From positions 1 through 64,000 of the forward strand of contig JAUVZY010000014.1 of assembly GCA_030602315.1 (NCBI GenBank): 64,000 nt of DNA. Reading direction: 5' to 3'. Below, one piece after another: positions 55,001 to 64,000 of this stretch; positions within the stretch are counted from its first letter, which is position 1, and every line of letters starts with the position of its first letter. Below the pieces are notes generated by a model that saw only the letters and a program-made list of their open reading frames with translations, did no database searches and was not told the DNA's origin. This DNA comes from Pseudomonadaceae bacterium (GTDB taxonomy: Bacteria > Pseudomonadota > Gammaproteobacteria > Pseudomonadales > Pseudomonadaceae). Made by a program: the position numbers and the translations under genes.

Positions 55001-55637
55001 CGCGGTGGTTCACTGCCGAATAGGCAGCTCAGAAACTGATCCGCCGCGAGGGCTTCCGCTTCTGGGGCGTTCACTGCCGAATAGGCAGCTCAGAAAGGGC
55101 AGCGGTCGGGGTTGACCAGGTCGCGGATGTTCACTGCCGAATAGGCAGCTCAGAAAAAATGGCTCGGCGCGCAAAACCCCAATCACCAGTTCACTGCCGA
55201 ATAGGCAGCTCAGAAAACAAACGTTCCTAGTCCGGCGTGCCGGGCGGCGTTCACTGCCGAATAGGCAGCTCAGAAAGTCGTGATCGGCTTCCAGGCTTAC
55301 CTGTTCCGGGTTCACTGCCGAATAGGCAGCTCAGAAATACGCTGCCCTGCAGGCGATCGCCGGCAAGGCGTTCACTGCCGAATAGGCAGCTCAGAAAAGG
55401 CTGGCTAAGGGCGCCGACGGGAAGGTGCTGTTCACTGCCGAATAGGCAGCTCAGAAAAAGGGCGCCGTGGCCATGACCGATGACCAGTTGTTCACTGCCG
55501 AATAGGCAGCTTAGAAATGGTCCTGCCAGCGCCTGTGGCGCGCTGTGAGGTTCACTGCCGAATAGGCAGCTCAGAAAGGCGGGCACGGTTGTGCAGTCGG
55601 CCTCGATCAGTTCACTGCCGAATAGGCAGGTCCGCAG
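52006..55637 (+). CRISPR. Type I-F CRISPR array, 61 repeats and 60 spacers
   Basis: A 28-base repeat beginning GTTCACTGCC and ending GCTCAGAAA recurs about every 60 bases. The internal inverted repeat CTGCC/GGCAG is the Csy4 hairpin; the sequence matches the type I-F class with two base changes from the commonest P. aeruginosa form. I count 61 repeat copies. Spacers are 32 bases, except one of 31 and five of 33. The last copy (55610) keeps only its first 20 bases, which marks the old end; with the leader after csy4 this fixes the transcription direction as plus. Repeats at 52906, 53626 and 55550 are variants. Spacers 40 and 41 are identical. Confidence 0.98.
54374..54465 (+). repeat. Duplicated spacer
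   Basis: Spacers at 54374-54405 and 54434-54465 are the same over all 32 bases, separated by one normal repeat. This is a tandem duplication of one repeat-spacer unit, most simply by slippage or recombination. Confidence 0.95.
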
Positions 55638-58063
<2,426 letters not shown>

Positions 58064-58080
58064 TCCGGCCCTGAAACGCC

Positions 58081-58114
58081 AAGGCCCCGCCACCTGCGAA
58101 GGTGGCGGGGCCTT
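58081..58114. terminator. Terminator-like hairpin after katG
   Basis: A perfect 15-base stem (AAGGCCCCGCCACCT and its complement) with a four-base loop lies between the stop of katG and the stop of the convergent antitoxin gene. The T run is weak but the stem is strong and could serve both strands. Confidence 0.8.
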
Positions 58115-58134
58115 GTGCTGTCAGCGGGCATGCT

Positions 58135-58422
58135 TCAGTTGGCCAGCGCCTGAATCACATGCTCGGGATCGTTGTGGATGGCTCGCAGCAGGGCCTTGGC
58201 TGGCCCGGTCGGCTCGCGGCGCCCCTGCTCCCAGTTGCGCAGGGTGCCGAGCTGAACGTCGATCATCGCCGCGAACCGGGCCTGGGTCAGGCCAGTGGCC
58301 TGGCGAATCTTCTTTACCTGCAGTGCATCCACGCGGAATTCGCGCGAAGGTTGCCGTTCGCCACGCTGGATTTCGTCCATCTGCTGAACGCTCTCCAGCA
58401 GCTCTTCGAAGAATTTGCTCAT
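58135..58422 (-). CDS. HigA/NadS-type helix-turn-helix antitoxin
   Basis: A 95-residue protein with a C-terminal XRE-type helix-turn-helix (LQVKKIRQATGLTQARFAAM, then VQLGTLRNWEQGRREPTGPA), and an acidic N-terminal helix beginning MSKFFEELLESVQQM, as in NadS/HigA-like antitoxins of the RelE group. It should neutralise the toxin encoded upstream and repress the operon. GGAGG lies eight bases before the ATG. It starts five bases after the toxin stop, the toxin-first order known for higBA-type modules. Confidence 0.92.
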   Translation of the reverse strand: MSKFFEELLESVQQMDEIQRGERQPSREFRVDALQVKKIRQATGLTQARFAAMIDVQLGTLRNWEQGRREPTGPAKALLRAIHNDPEHVIQALAN

Positions 58423-58427
58423 GGTGA

Positions 58428-58742
58428 TTACCTCCACCGCTCGATGATTTGCCGGAGTGCCTTGCGCTCGTAGGGGGTCAGGTCATCCTTCTCATTCTTC
58501 GGATAGATCAGCAGCAAGGCGATCTGCGAAGCCGTCGCGAAGTGGTAGTAGATGACCCTCGATCCGCCCCGTTTCCCACGCCCACTGGTTGCCACGCGTA
58601 CCTTGCGGATCCCGCCTGTCCCTTCTATGACATCGCCGCACTCGGGCCGGTCGGCGAGCATGCGCTGAAACGCGGCATAGCTGTCGTCATCCAGCAGTTC
58701 GTGCAGGCGGCGGGTAAATATTGGGGTTTCGTTGAATATCAT
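58428..58742 (-). CDS. RelE/HigB-type toxin
   Basis: A 104-residue protein of the RelE/ParE superfamily, first gene of a type II toxin-antitoxin pair. The core pattern is DVIEGTGGIRKVRVATSGRG followed by SRVIYYHFATASQIALLLIY and the C-terminal segment KNEKDDLTPYERKALRQII, which identifies the HigB-2/RelE-like group that cleaves mRNA at the ribosome. The antitoxin gene follows five bases downstream. The module sits where other pseudomonads often have dadX after ridA, so it may have arrived by insertion or rearrangement. Confidence 0.92.
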   Translation of the reverse strand: MIFNETPIFTRRLHELLDDDSYAAFQRMLADRPECGDVIEGTGGIRKVRVATSGRGKRGGSRVIYYHFATASQIALLLIYPKNEKDDLTPYERKALRQIIERWR

Positions 58743-58748
58743 GCCCTT

Positions 58749-58771
58749 GGGCTACGCCAATGGCGTAGCCC
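58749..58771. terminator. Hairpin between ridA and the toxin gene
   Basis: A perfect ten-base stem (GGGCTACGCC/GGCGTAGCCC) with a three-base loop lies between the stop of ridA and the start of the toxin gene on the minus strand. It lacks a T run, so it may lower readthrough from dadA-ridA rather than stop it. Confidence 0.55.
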
Positions 58772-58787
58772 GGGCAACGGCTCGCCA

Positions 58788-59141
58788 TCAGCTCAGCGCG
58801 GCGATCACCGTGATCTCTACCCGCACCTCCGGCGCGTACAGCCGTGCCTCGACGGTGGTGCGCACCGGGGCGCTGCCGGCGGGCAGCCAGGCGTCCCACA
58901 CCTCGTTCATCCCCGCGTAGTCGCGGTCGATGTCCTTGAGGTGGATCAGCGCGCTGATCAGCTTGGACTTGTCGGTCCCGGCCTCGGCCAGCAGGCGGTC
59001 GATGGCCGCGAGGGTTTCGCGGGTCTGCGCGCGGATGTCGCCGGACAGGTCTTCGGCCAGCTGGCCGGAGAGGTAGACCGTGTCGTTGTGGATGACCGCT
59101 TCGCTGTAGCGGGCTTCAGTGTGCAGGCGCCGGATGGGCAT
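58788..59141 (-). CDS. RidA-family enamine/imine deaminase
   Basis: A 117-residue RidA (YjgF/UK114) protein, which hydrolyses reactive enamine/imine intermediates. The family core is [22 protein letters not shown], and the C-terminal [17 protein letters not shown] has the conserved Arg and Glu. Its start lies 26 bases inside the end of dadA, so it is co-translated with it. DadA makes 2-imino acids from D-amino acids, so RidA next to it has an obvious function: turning 2-iminopropanoate quickly into pyruvate. Confidence 0.93.
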   Translation of the reverse strand: MPIRRLHTEARYSEAVIHNDTVYLSGQLAEDLSGDIRAQTRETLAAIDRLLAEAGTDKSKLISALIHLKDIDRDYAGMNEVWDAWLPAGSAPVRTTVEARLYAPEVRVEITVIAALS

Positions 59142-60414
59142 GCCGGATGATCTCCTTGAGTTTGCCGTAGCGGAAGATGTCCAGGCCCGCCGTGCTGATC
59201 TGTGTGCGCCGGTTGGCCAGAAGGTCTGCCAAGAGCCTGCCGGAACCGCAGGCCATGGTCCAGCCCAGGGTGCCGTGGCCGGTGTTGAGTACCAGATTGC
59301 GAAACGGCGTGGCGCCGACGAGGGGCGTGCCATCGGGGGTCGCCGGGCGCAGGCCGGTCCAGAATTCGGCCTTGGGCAGGTCGCCGCCCTCGGGGTAGAG
59401 GTCGTTCACCACCATCTCCAGCGTTTCGCGCCGGCGCGGGTTGAGCGACAGGTCGTAGCCGGCGATCTCGGCCATGCCGCCGACGCGGATGCGCTGGTCG
59501 AAACGGGTGATCGCCACCTTGTAGCTCTCGTCGAGCACGGTGGAGGTGGGCGCCATTGCCGGGTTGGTGATCGGGATGGTCAGCGAGTAGCCCTTGAGCG
59601 GGTAGACCGGCGCGTACAGGCCGATGTCCTCGAGCAGCAGCGGGCTGTAGCTGCCCAGCGCCAGCACGTAGCGGTCGGCGCGCTCGAGTACTCCGTCGAT
59701 CCACACGCCGCCGATCAGGTCGCCGTCGCGCTCCAGGCGCTGGATGTTCTGGCCGAAGCGAAATTCCACGCCAAGCCCCTTGGCCAGCTCGGCCAGGCGG
59801 GTGGTGAACAGCTGGCAGTCGCCGGTTTCGTCATTGGGCAGGCGCAGCGCGCCGACCAGCTTGTCGGCGGTCTTGGCCAGCGCCGGTTCGACGCGGGCGA
59901 TGCCGGCGCGGTCGAGCAGCTCGTAGGGCACGCCGGAGCGCTCGAGCACGGCGATGTCCTTGGCGGCGGCATCGAGCTGCTGCTGGGTGCGAAATAGCTG
60001 GGTGGTGCCGAGCTGGCGGCCCTCGTAGTCGAGACCGGTTTCCTCGCGCAGCTCGTCGAGGCAGTCGCGGCTGTACTCGGCCAGGCGCACCATGCGCTCC
60101 TTGTTCACCGCATAGCGGGCGGCGGTGCAGTTGCGCAGCATCTGCGCCATCCACAGGTACTGGCGAGGGTTGCCGGTGAGCTTGATGGCCAGCGGCGCGT
60201 GGCGCTGCAGCAGCCATTTCAGCGCCTTGAGCGGAACGCCGGGGGCGGCCCACGGCGAGGCGTAGCCGGGCGACACCTGGCCGGCGTTGGCGTAGCTGGT
60301 TTCCAGCGCCGGGGCGCCCTGGCGGTCCACCACCACCACCTCGAAACCGGCCCGCGCCAGGTAATAGGCGCTGGTCACCCCGACCACGCCGCTGCCCAGA
60401 ATCAGCACACGCAT
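59116..60414 (-). CDS. dadA: D-amino acid dehydrogenase small subunit
   Basis: A 432-residue FAD-dependent D-amino acid dehydrogenase that oxidises D-alanine to pyruvate and ammonia and passes electrons to the respiratory chain. The FAD motif is at the N-terminus ([18 protein letters not shown]) and the C-terminal [20 protein letters not shown] is the family signature. The ATG at 60414 follows GGGAGG. It is divergent from the Lrp-type gene, as in the dad operons of pseudomonads, and is followed by ridA; dadX, the racemase gene usually third, is absent here. Confidence 0.96.
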   Translation of the reverse strand: MRVLILGSGVVGVTSAYYLARAGFEVVVVDRQGAPALETSYANAGQVSPGYASPWAAPGVPLKALKWLLQRHAPLAIKLTGNPRQYLWMAQMLRNCTAARYAVNKERMVRLAEYSRDCLDELREETGLDYEGRQLGTTQLFRTQQQLDAAAKDIAVLERSGVPYELLDRAGIARVEPALAKTADKLVGALRLPNDETGDCQLFTTRLAELAKGLGVEFRFGQNIQRLERDGDLIGGVWIDGVLERADRYVLALGSYSPLLLEDIGLYAPVYPLKGYSLTIPITNPAMAPTSTVLDESYKVAITRFDQRIRVGGMAEIAGYDLSLNPRRRETLEMVVNDLYPEGGDLPKAEFWTGLRPATPDGTPLVGATPFRNLVLNTGHGTLGWTMACGSGRLLADLLANRRTQISTAGLDIFRYGKLKEIIRHAHPAPAH

Positions 60415-60549
60415 GGCAAACCTCCCGCTCACTAAGGCTCTGAAGATGACTTCAGTATAAAAAGAGCCGCAGGGAGGAATTGCCTATAGTTATGGCTATT
60501 CTCAAAAGGAATTCACGCCGTCGAAGGCTTTTTTGGAGCTTTTTCCCCT
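60415..60549. promoter_or_regulatory. dadA-lrp divergent promoter region
   Basis: The 135 bases between dadA and the Lrp-type gene hold an imperfect palindrome at 60483-60497 (GCCTATAGTTATGGC), of the 15-base size of an Lrp site, and a -10-like TATACT for dadA on the minus strand at 60454-60459. Lrp-type control of dadA by alanine is established in pseudomonads; these exact sites are my inference. Confidence 0.45.
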
Positions 60550-61050
60550 ATGCGCACCCGTCATCAGAGTCAGCGCGAACTGGACCGGATCGACCGGCAG
60601 ATTCTGCGTGAACTGCAGGCCGACGGCCGCCTGCCGTTCACCGAGCTGGGCGAGCGGGTGGGGCTGTCCACCACCCCCTGTACCGAGCGGGTGCGCCGCC
60701 TCGAACGCGAGGGGGTGATCATGGGCTACAGCGCCCGGCTCAACCCGCAGCGGCTGCAGGCCGGCCTTCTGGTGTTCGTCGAGATCAGCCTGGCGGCCAA
60801 GTCCGGCGACATCTTCGAGGAGTTTCGCCGCGCGGTGCTCAAGCTGCCGCAGGTGCTGGAATGCCACCTGGTCTCCGGCGACTTCGATTACCTGGTCAAG
60901 GCGCGCATCGCCGAGATGGCCTCCTACCGCAAGCTCTTGGGCGACATCCTGCTCAAGCTGCCCCACGTGCGCGAATCCAAGAGCTACATCGTCATGGAGG
61001 AGGTCAAGGAATCGCTGGCGCTGGTGGTGCCGGAGGCGCCGGCGGACTAG
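60550..61050 (+). CDS. dadR: Lrp/AsnC-family regulator of the dad operon
   Basis: A 166-residue Lrp-type regulator. An N-terminal helix-turn-helix (LPFTELGERVGLSTTPCTERV, last part) is followed by the RAM ligand domain with QVLECHLVSGDFDYLVKARI, a near-perfect Lrp signature. It resembles the activator of dadA that responds to alanine in pseudomonads and is divergent from dadA, which supports the symbol; it is also close to general Lrp, so the name is given with some reserve. Confidence 0.9.
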   Translation: MRTRHQSQRELDRIDRQILRELQADGRLPFTELGERVGLSTTPCTERVRRLEREGVIMGYSARLNPQRLQAGLLVFVEISLAAKSGDIFEEFRRAVLKLPQVLECHLVSGDFDYLVKARIAEMASYRKLLGDILLKLPHVRESKSYIVMEEVKESLALVVPEAPAD

Positions 61051-61113
61051 CCGAGCGCTGGCAGCCCTCGGCGGGCTTGCCTACCCTGACAATGAGCCCT
61101 GCGGACATGAGCT

Positions 61114-62427
61114 ATGAACCCTTCCCGATTTGAACCCGGCGCGCATCAAAGCCCGCCTGACACCTACTACGCGGCCACCGCCAACCGGGCGCTGGATTAC
61201 CCACCCCTGCAAGGGGAGGTGAAGGTCGACGTCTGCGTGATCGGCGGCGGCTTCACCGGCATCAACACCGCCATCGAGCTGGCCCAGCGCGGTTTTTCCG
61301 TGGCGCTGGTCGAGGCCCGGCGCATCGGCTGGGGCGCCAGCGGGCGCAACGGCGGCCAGCTGATTCGCGGCATCGGTCACGATGTCGAGCGTTTCGCGCG
61401 CTGGGTGGGCGAGGACGGCGTGCGCGCGTTCAAGCGCATGGGCATCGCAGCGATGCAGATCGTCCGCGAGCGCATCGAGCTGCACGACATCGCCTGCGAC
61501 CTGACCTGGGGCTTCTGCGACGTGGCCAACCGGCCGAGCGACCTGGAGCGCTTTGCCCGCGAGCAGGCCGACCTCGAGGAGCTGGGCTACCCCCATGAGG
61601 TGCGCCTGCTGCCACGCGAGCAGCTGCACGAGGTGATCGGCTCCAACCGCTACTGGGGCGGCCTGGTGGACATGGGTTCGGGCCATCTGCATCCGCTGAA
61701 CCTGGCGCTCGGCGAAGCGGTGCTGGCCAAGCGCCTGGGTGTGCACCTGTACGAGCATTCGCCGGTCACCGACATCCGCTACGGCAACGAGCTGCGCGTG
61801 CGCACCGTGCGCGGCGAGGTGCATGCACGCAACCTGGTGCTGGCCTGCAACGCCTACATCGGCCGTCTGGAGCCGTGGCTGTCGAGCAAGGTGATGCCCG
61901 CCGGCAGCTACCTGATCGCCACCGAGCCGCTGCCCCGGGCGCTGGCGCAGCAGGTGCTGCCGCAGAACATGGCGGTGTGCGACCAGCGCATCGCCCTGGA
62001 CTACTTCCGCCTGACCGCCGACCGCCGCCTGCTGTTCGGCGGCGCCTGCCACTACTCGGGACGCGACCCGCAGGACATCGGCGCCTACATGCGGCCCAAG
62101 ATGCTGGCGGTGTTCCCGCAGCTCGACGGCATGCGCATCGACTACCAGTGGGGCGGGATGATCGGTATCGGCGCCAACCGCCTGCCGCAGATCGGCCGCC
62201 TGCCGCGCCGGGCCAACGTCTACTACGCCCAGGCCTATTCCGGGCATGGCCTGAACACCACGCACCTGGCCGCCAACCTGCTGGCCGAGGCCATCGCCGG
62301 ACAGGAAGGCGGCGGCTTCGACCTGTTCGCCAAGGTGCCCCACGCCAGCTTCCCCGGCGGCGCACGTCTGCGCTCGCCACTGCTGGCGCTGGGCATGCTC
62401 TACCACCGCCTGCTCGAGCGGCGCTGA
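61114..62427 (+). CDS. FAD-dependent oxidoreductase, PauB/PuuB-like
   Basis: A 437-residue FAD protein of the DAO family. The dinucleotide motif VCVIGGGFTGINTAIELA is near residue 35, followed by GWGASGRNGGQLIRGIG, typical of gamma-glutamylputrescine oxidases (PuuB, PauB) and related amine oxidases; VYYAQAYSGHGLNTTHLAAN at the C-terminus supports this. It should oxidise a polyamine derivative or a similar amine, giving aldehyde, ammonia and peroxide. In P. aeruginosa a pauB paralogue lies beside the dad/lrp locus. It is in the same direction as the Lrp-type gene, 63 bases apart. Confidence 0.88.
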   Translation: MNPSRFEPGAHQSPPDTYYAATANRALDYPPLQGEVKVDVCVIGGGFTGINTAIELAQRGFSVALVEARRIGWGASGRNGGQLIRGIGHDVERFARWVGEDGVRAFKRMGIAAMQIVRERIELHDIACDLTWGFCDVANRPSDLERFAREQADLEELGYPHEVRLLPREQLHEVIGSNRYWGGLVDMGSGHLHPLNLALGEAVLAKRLGVHLYEHSPVTDIRYGNELRVRTVRGEVHARNLVLACNAYIGRLEPWLSSKVMPAGSYLIATEPLPRALAQQVLPQNMAVCDQRIALDYFRLTADRRLLFGGACHYSGRDPQDIGAYMRPKMLAVFPQLDGMRIDYQWGGMIGIGANRLPQIGRLPRRANVYYAQAYSGHGLNTTHLAANLLAEAIAGQEGGGFDLFAKVPHASFPGGARLRSPLLALGMLYHRLLERR

Positions 62428-62481
62428 GTCGGCGGCGGCGGCGCGCGGTCCAATGGCGGAATCCCCCGTCAGGAAGCCGCC

Positions 62482-64000
62482 GTGCCCGTCGTCCTGCTGC
62501 TGTTCCTGCTACTGGCTGGCTGTGCCGGCCAGCCACCCGTGCGCGAGCTCTCCCACATGCTGCCGGCCGCCGAGTCGCCGCTCGGCCGGCAGGTGCAGGC
62601 GCTGGCGGCCGGGCAGCCGGCCGGCCATTCGGGCTTTGGCGTACTGGGCGCCAGCCTCGACGCCTTCGAGGCGCGCACCCGGCTGATCCGTGCCGCCCAG
62701 CGCAGCCTCGATCTGCAGTACTACATCGTCGCCGACGGCCTCACCACCCGCGTGCTGCTCGACGAGCTGCTGCAGGCGGCCGACCGCGGCGTGCGCATCC
62801 GCGCGCTGTTCGACGACCTGGCCAGCGACGGCCACGACGCCCTGGCCGCCACCCTGGCGCAGCATCCGAACATCGAGGTGCGCCTGTTCAACCCGGTGCA
62901 CTGGGGGCGGGCGCTGGCGCCGGGCCGGCTGCTGGCCCGCGCGGTGCAGCTGCCGCGCCAGCACCGGCGCATGCACAACAAGGTGCTGCTGGCCGACAGC
63001 AGCCTGGCGGTGGTCGGCGGGCGCAACCTGGGCGATGAATACTTCGCCGCCGATCAGAGCTTCAACTTCGCCGATCTCGACCTGATCGCCGCCGGCCCGG
63101 TGGCCGCGCAGCTCGGCGAGAGCTTTGACCTGTACTGGAATCACCGCCTGGCCGTGCCCATCGAGGCGCTGGCCCGCGCCCCGGCGGGCGACGCCCTGCG
63201 CGGCCTGCGCGAGCGCCTGGACAGCCAGCTCGGCCGCCTGCGCGAGGAGCAGCCCGAGCGCTACGCCGAACTGGCCGCCTATCTGGCCGATCCGGCCATC
63301 GACCGGCTGCTCGGTGGCCTGATCTGGGCGCCTGGCCGGGCCTTCTGGGATCACCCGGACAAGCTGCTGGCGCGGGGCCGGCCGCCGCTCGACCTGCTGA
63401 TGGCGCGCGAACTGTTGCCGCTGCTCGAGGCCGCCGACGACGAGTTGATGATGGTCTCGGCGTACTTCGTGCCCACCGCCCGCGGCACCGATTGGCTGAT
63501 CGCGCGGGTGCAGGCCGGGGCGGCGGTGCGCGTGCTGACCAACTCGCTGGAGGCGACCGACGTGCCGGCGGTGCACGGCGGCTACACGCCGTACCGCAAG
63601 CGCCTGCTCGAGGCGGGGGTCGAACTCTACGAGCTGCGCCCGCGGCCTGGCCAGCAGACCCAGTACAGCTTCGACGGCGATTCCGACTCCAGCCTGCACA
63701 GCAAGGCGCTGGTGCTCGACGGTCAGCGGGTGTTCATCGGCTCGGCCAATTTCGACCCGCGCTCGGTGCTGTGGAACAGCGAGGTCGGCATCCTGGTGGA
63801 CAGCGAGGCGCTGGCCGCCCAGGTCAACCAGCTGATCCGCGAAGGCATGCAGGCGGCGGTCAGCTACCGGGTCAGCCTGCTCGAGCACGACGGCGAGCGC
63901 CGGCTGCTCTGGTCATTCGAGGAAAACGGCCGCCAGCAGGTGCTCACGCGCGAGCCGGGCAGCGCCTGGCGCCGCTTCAATGCCTGGTTCGCGCGGGTGT
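62482..64000 (+). CDS. Phospholipase D-family lipoprotein (ClsC/YmdC-like), 5' part
   Basis: The first 506 residues of a phospholipase D-superfamily protein; the frame is open at the right edge. It starts with a GTG (AGGAAG upstream) and a lipobox LAGC, so it is a lipid-anchored, exported protein. Both HKD motifs are intact: HNKVLLAD, followed by GGRNLGDEYF, and HSKALVLDGQRVFIGSANFDP. This arrangement is found in the cardiolipin synthase-like YmdC/ClsC group. The end of the gene, and any further domain, cannot be seen. Confidence 0.88.
   Translation, partial: MPVVLLLFLLLAGCAGQPPVRELSHMLPAAESPLGRQVQALAAGQPAGHSGFGVLGASLDAFEARTRLIRAAQRSLDLQYYIVADGLTTRVLLDELLQAADRGVRIRALFDDLASDGHDALAATLAQHPNIEVRLFNPVHWGRALAPGRLLARAVQLPRQHRRMHNKVLLADSSLAVVGGRNLGDEYFAADQSFNFADLDLIAAGPVAAQLGESFDLYWNHRLAVPIEALARAPAGDALRGLRERLDSQLGRLREEQPERYAELAAYLADPAIDRLLGGLIWAPGRAFWDHPDKLLARGRPPLDLLMARELLPLLEAADDELMMVSAYFVPTARGTDWLIARVQAGAAVRVLTNSLEATDVPAVHGGYTPYRKRLLEAGVELYELRPRPGQQTQYSFDGDSDSSLHSKALVLDGQRVFIGSANFDPRSVLWNSEVGILVDSEALAAQVNQLIREGMQAAVSYRVSLLEHDGERRLLWSFEENGRQQVLTREPGSAWRRFNAWFARV

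Overview
The window is about 64 kb of GC-rich DNA from a Pseudomonas-type gammaproteobacterium (Pseudomonas in the broad sense, including Stutzerimonas-like lineages). The evidence is gene order and family: the block engB, cytochrome c4, dsbA, EEP phosphatase, GGDEF protein, AmpDh-type amidase, kinB, algB, DUF1328; the block HDOD protein, recG, oxyR; and the block ridA, dadA, divergent Lrp, FAD oxidoreductase all follow Pseudomonas arrangements. I see no rRNA or tRNA gene, no insertion sequence and no prophage.

Layout. 1-9.9 kb: a truncated hybrid histidine kinase, an isochorismatase-type hydrolase divergent from a GlxA-type regulator, two lipoproteins, a D-lactate dehydrogenase/lactate permease pair, an HPF/RaiA-like protein, a 61-residue protein, a nitroreductase and a GAPDH. 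10.1-20.3 kb: two GH13 alpha-glucan enzymes in tandem, galE, and a tightly packed glycan cluster (GT4 glycosyltransferase, UDP-galactopyranose mutase, GH1-like protein, ABC exporter, KTSC protein). 20.3-25.9 kb: a REC-HDOD protein, a hexose-6-phosphate mutarotase and a TRAP transporter with a divergent binding protein. 25.9-41.3 kb: conserved housekeeping and signalling genes (OsmC, EngB, cytochrome c4, DsbA, diguanylate cyclase, AmpDh2-like amidase, KinB/AlgB, small stress-type proteins, HDOD, RecG, OxyR).

41.4-55.6 kb: an SDR-type epimerase, an AAA/DUF4143 ATPase preceded by a tandem 22-bp repeat, then a complete type I-F CRISPR-Cas locus (cas1, cas2-3, csy1-csy4) and one array of 60 spacers. 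The leader lies between csy4 and the first repeat and carries one perfect and one near-perfect IHF consensus site. The far end of the array is marked by a decayed terminal repeat, so new spacers enter beside csy4. Notable internal features are one duplicated spacer, three variant repeats, and spacers that can form strong hairpins, one of them like an intrinsic terminator.

55.9-64 kb: katG, a RelE/HigA-type toxin-antitoxin pair, ridA-dadA (without dadX next to them), the divergent Lrp-type regulator, a PauB/PuuB-like oxidoreductase and a phospholipase D-family lipoprotein that runs off the right edge.

The locus most worth following up for new biology is the compact putative galactofuranose-glycan cluster at 13.3-20.3 kb, followed by the repeat-controlled ATPase next to cas1 and the structured spacers in the array. 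The I-F system itself is a known type.
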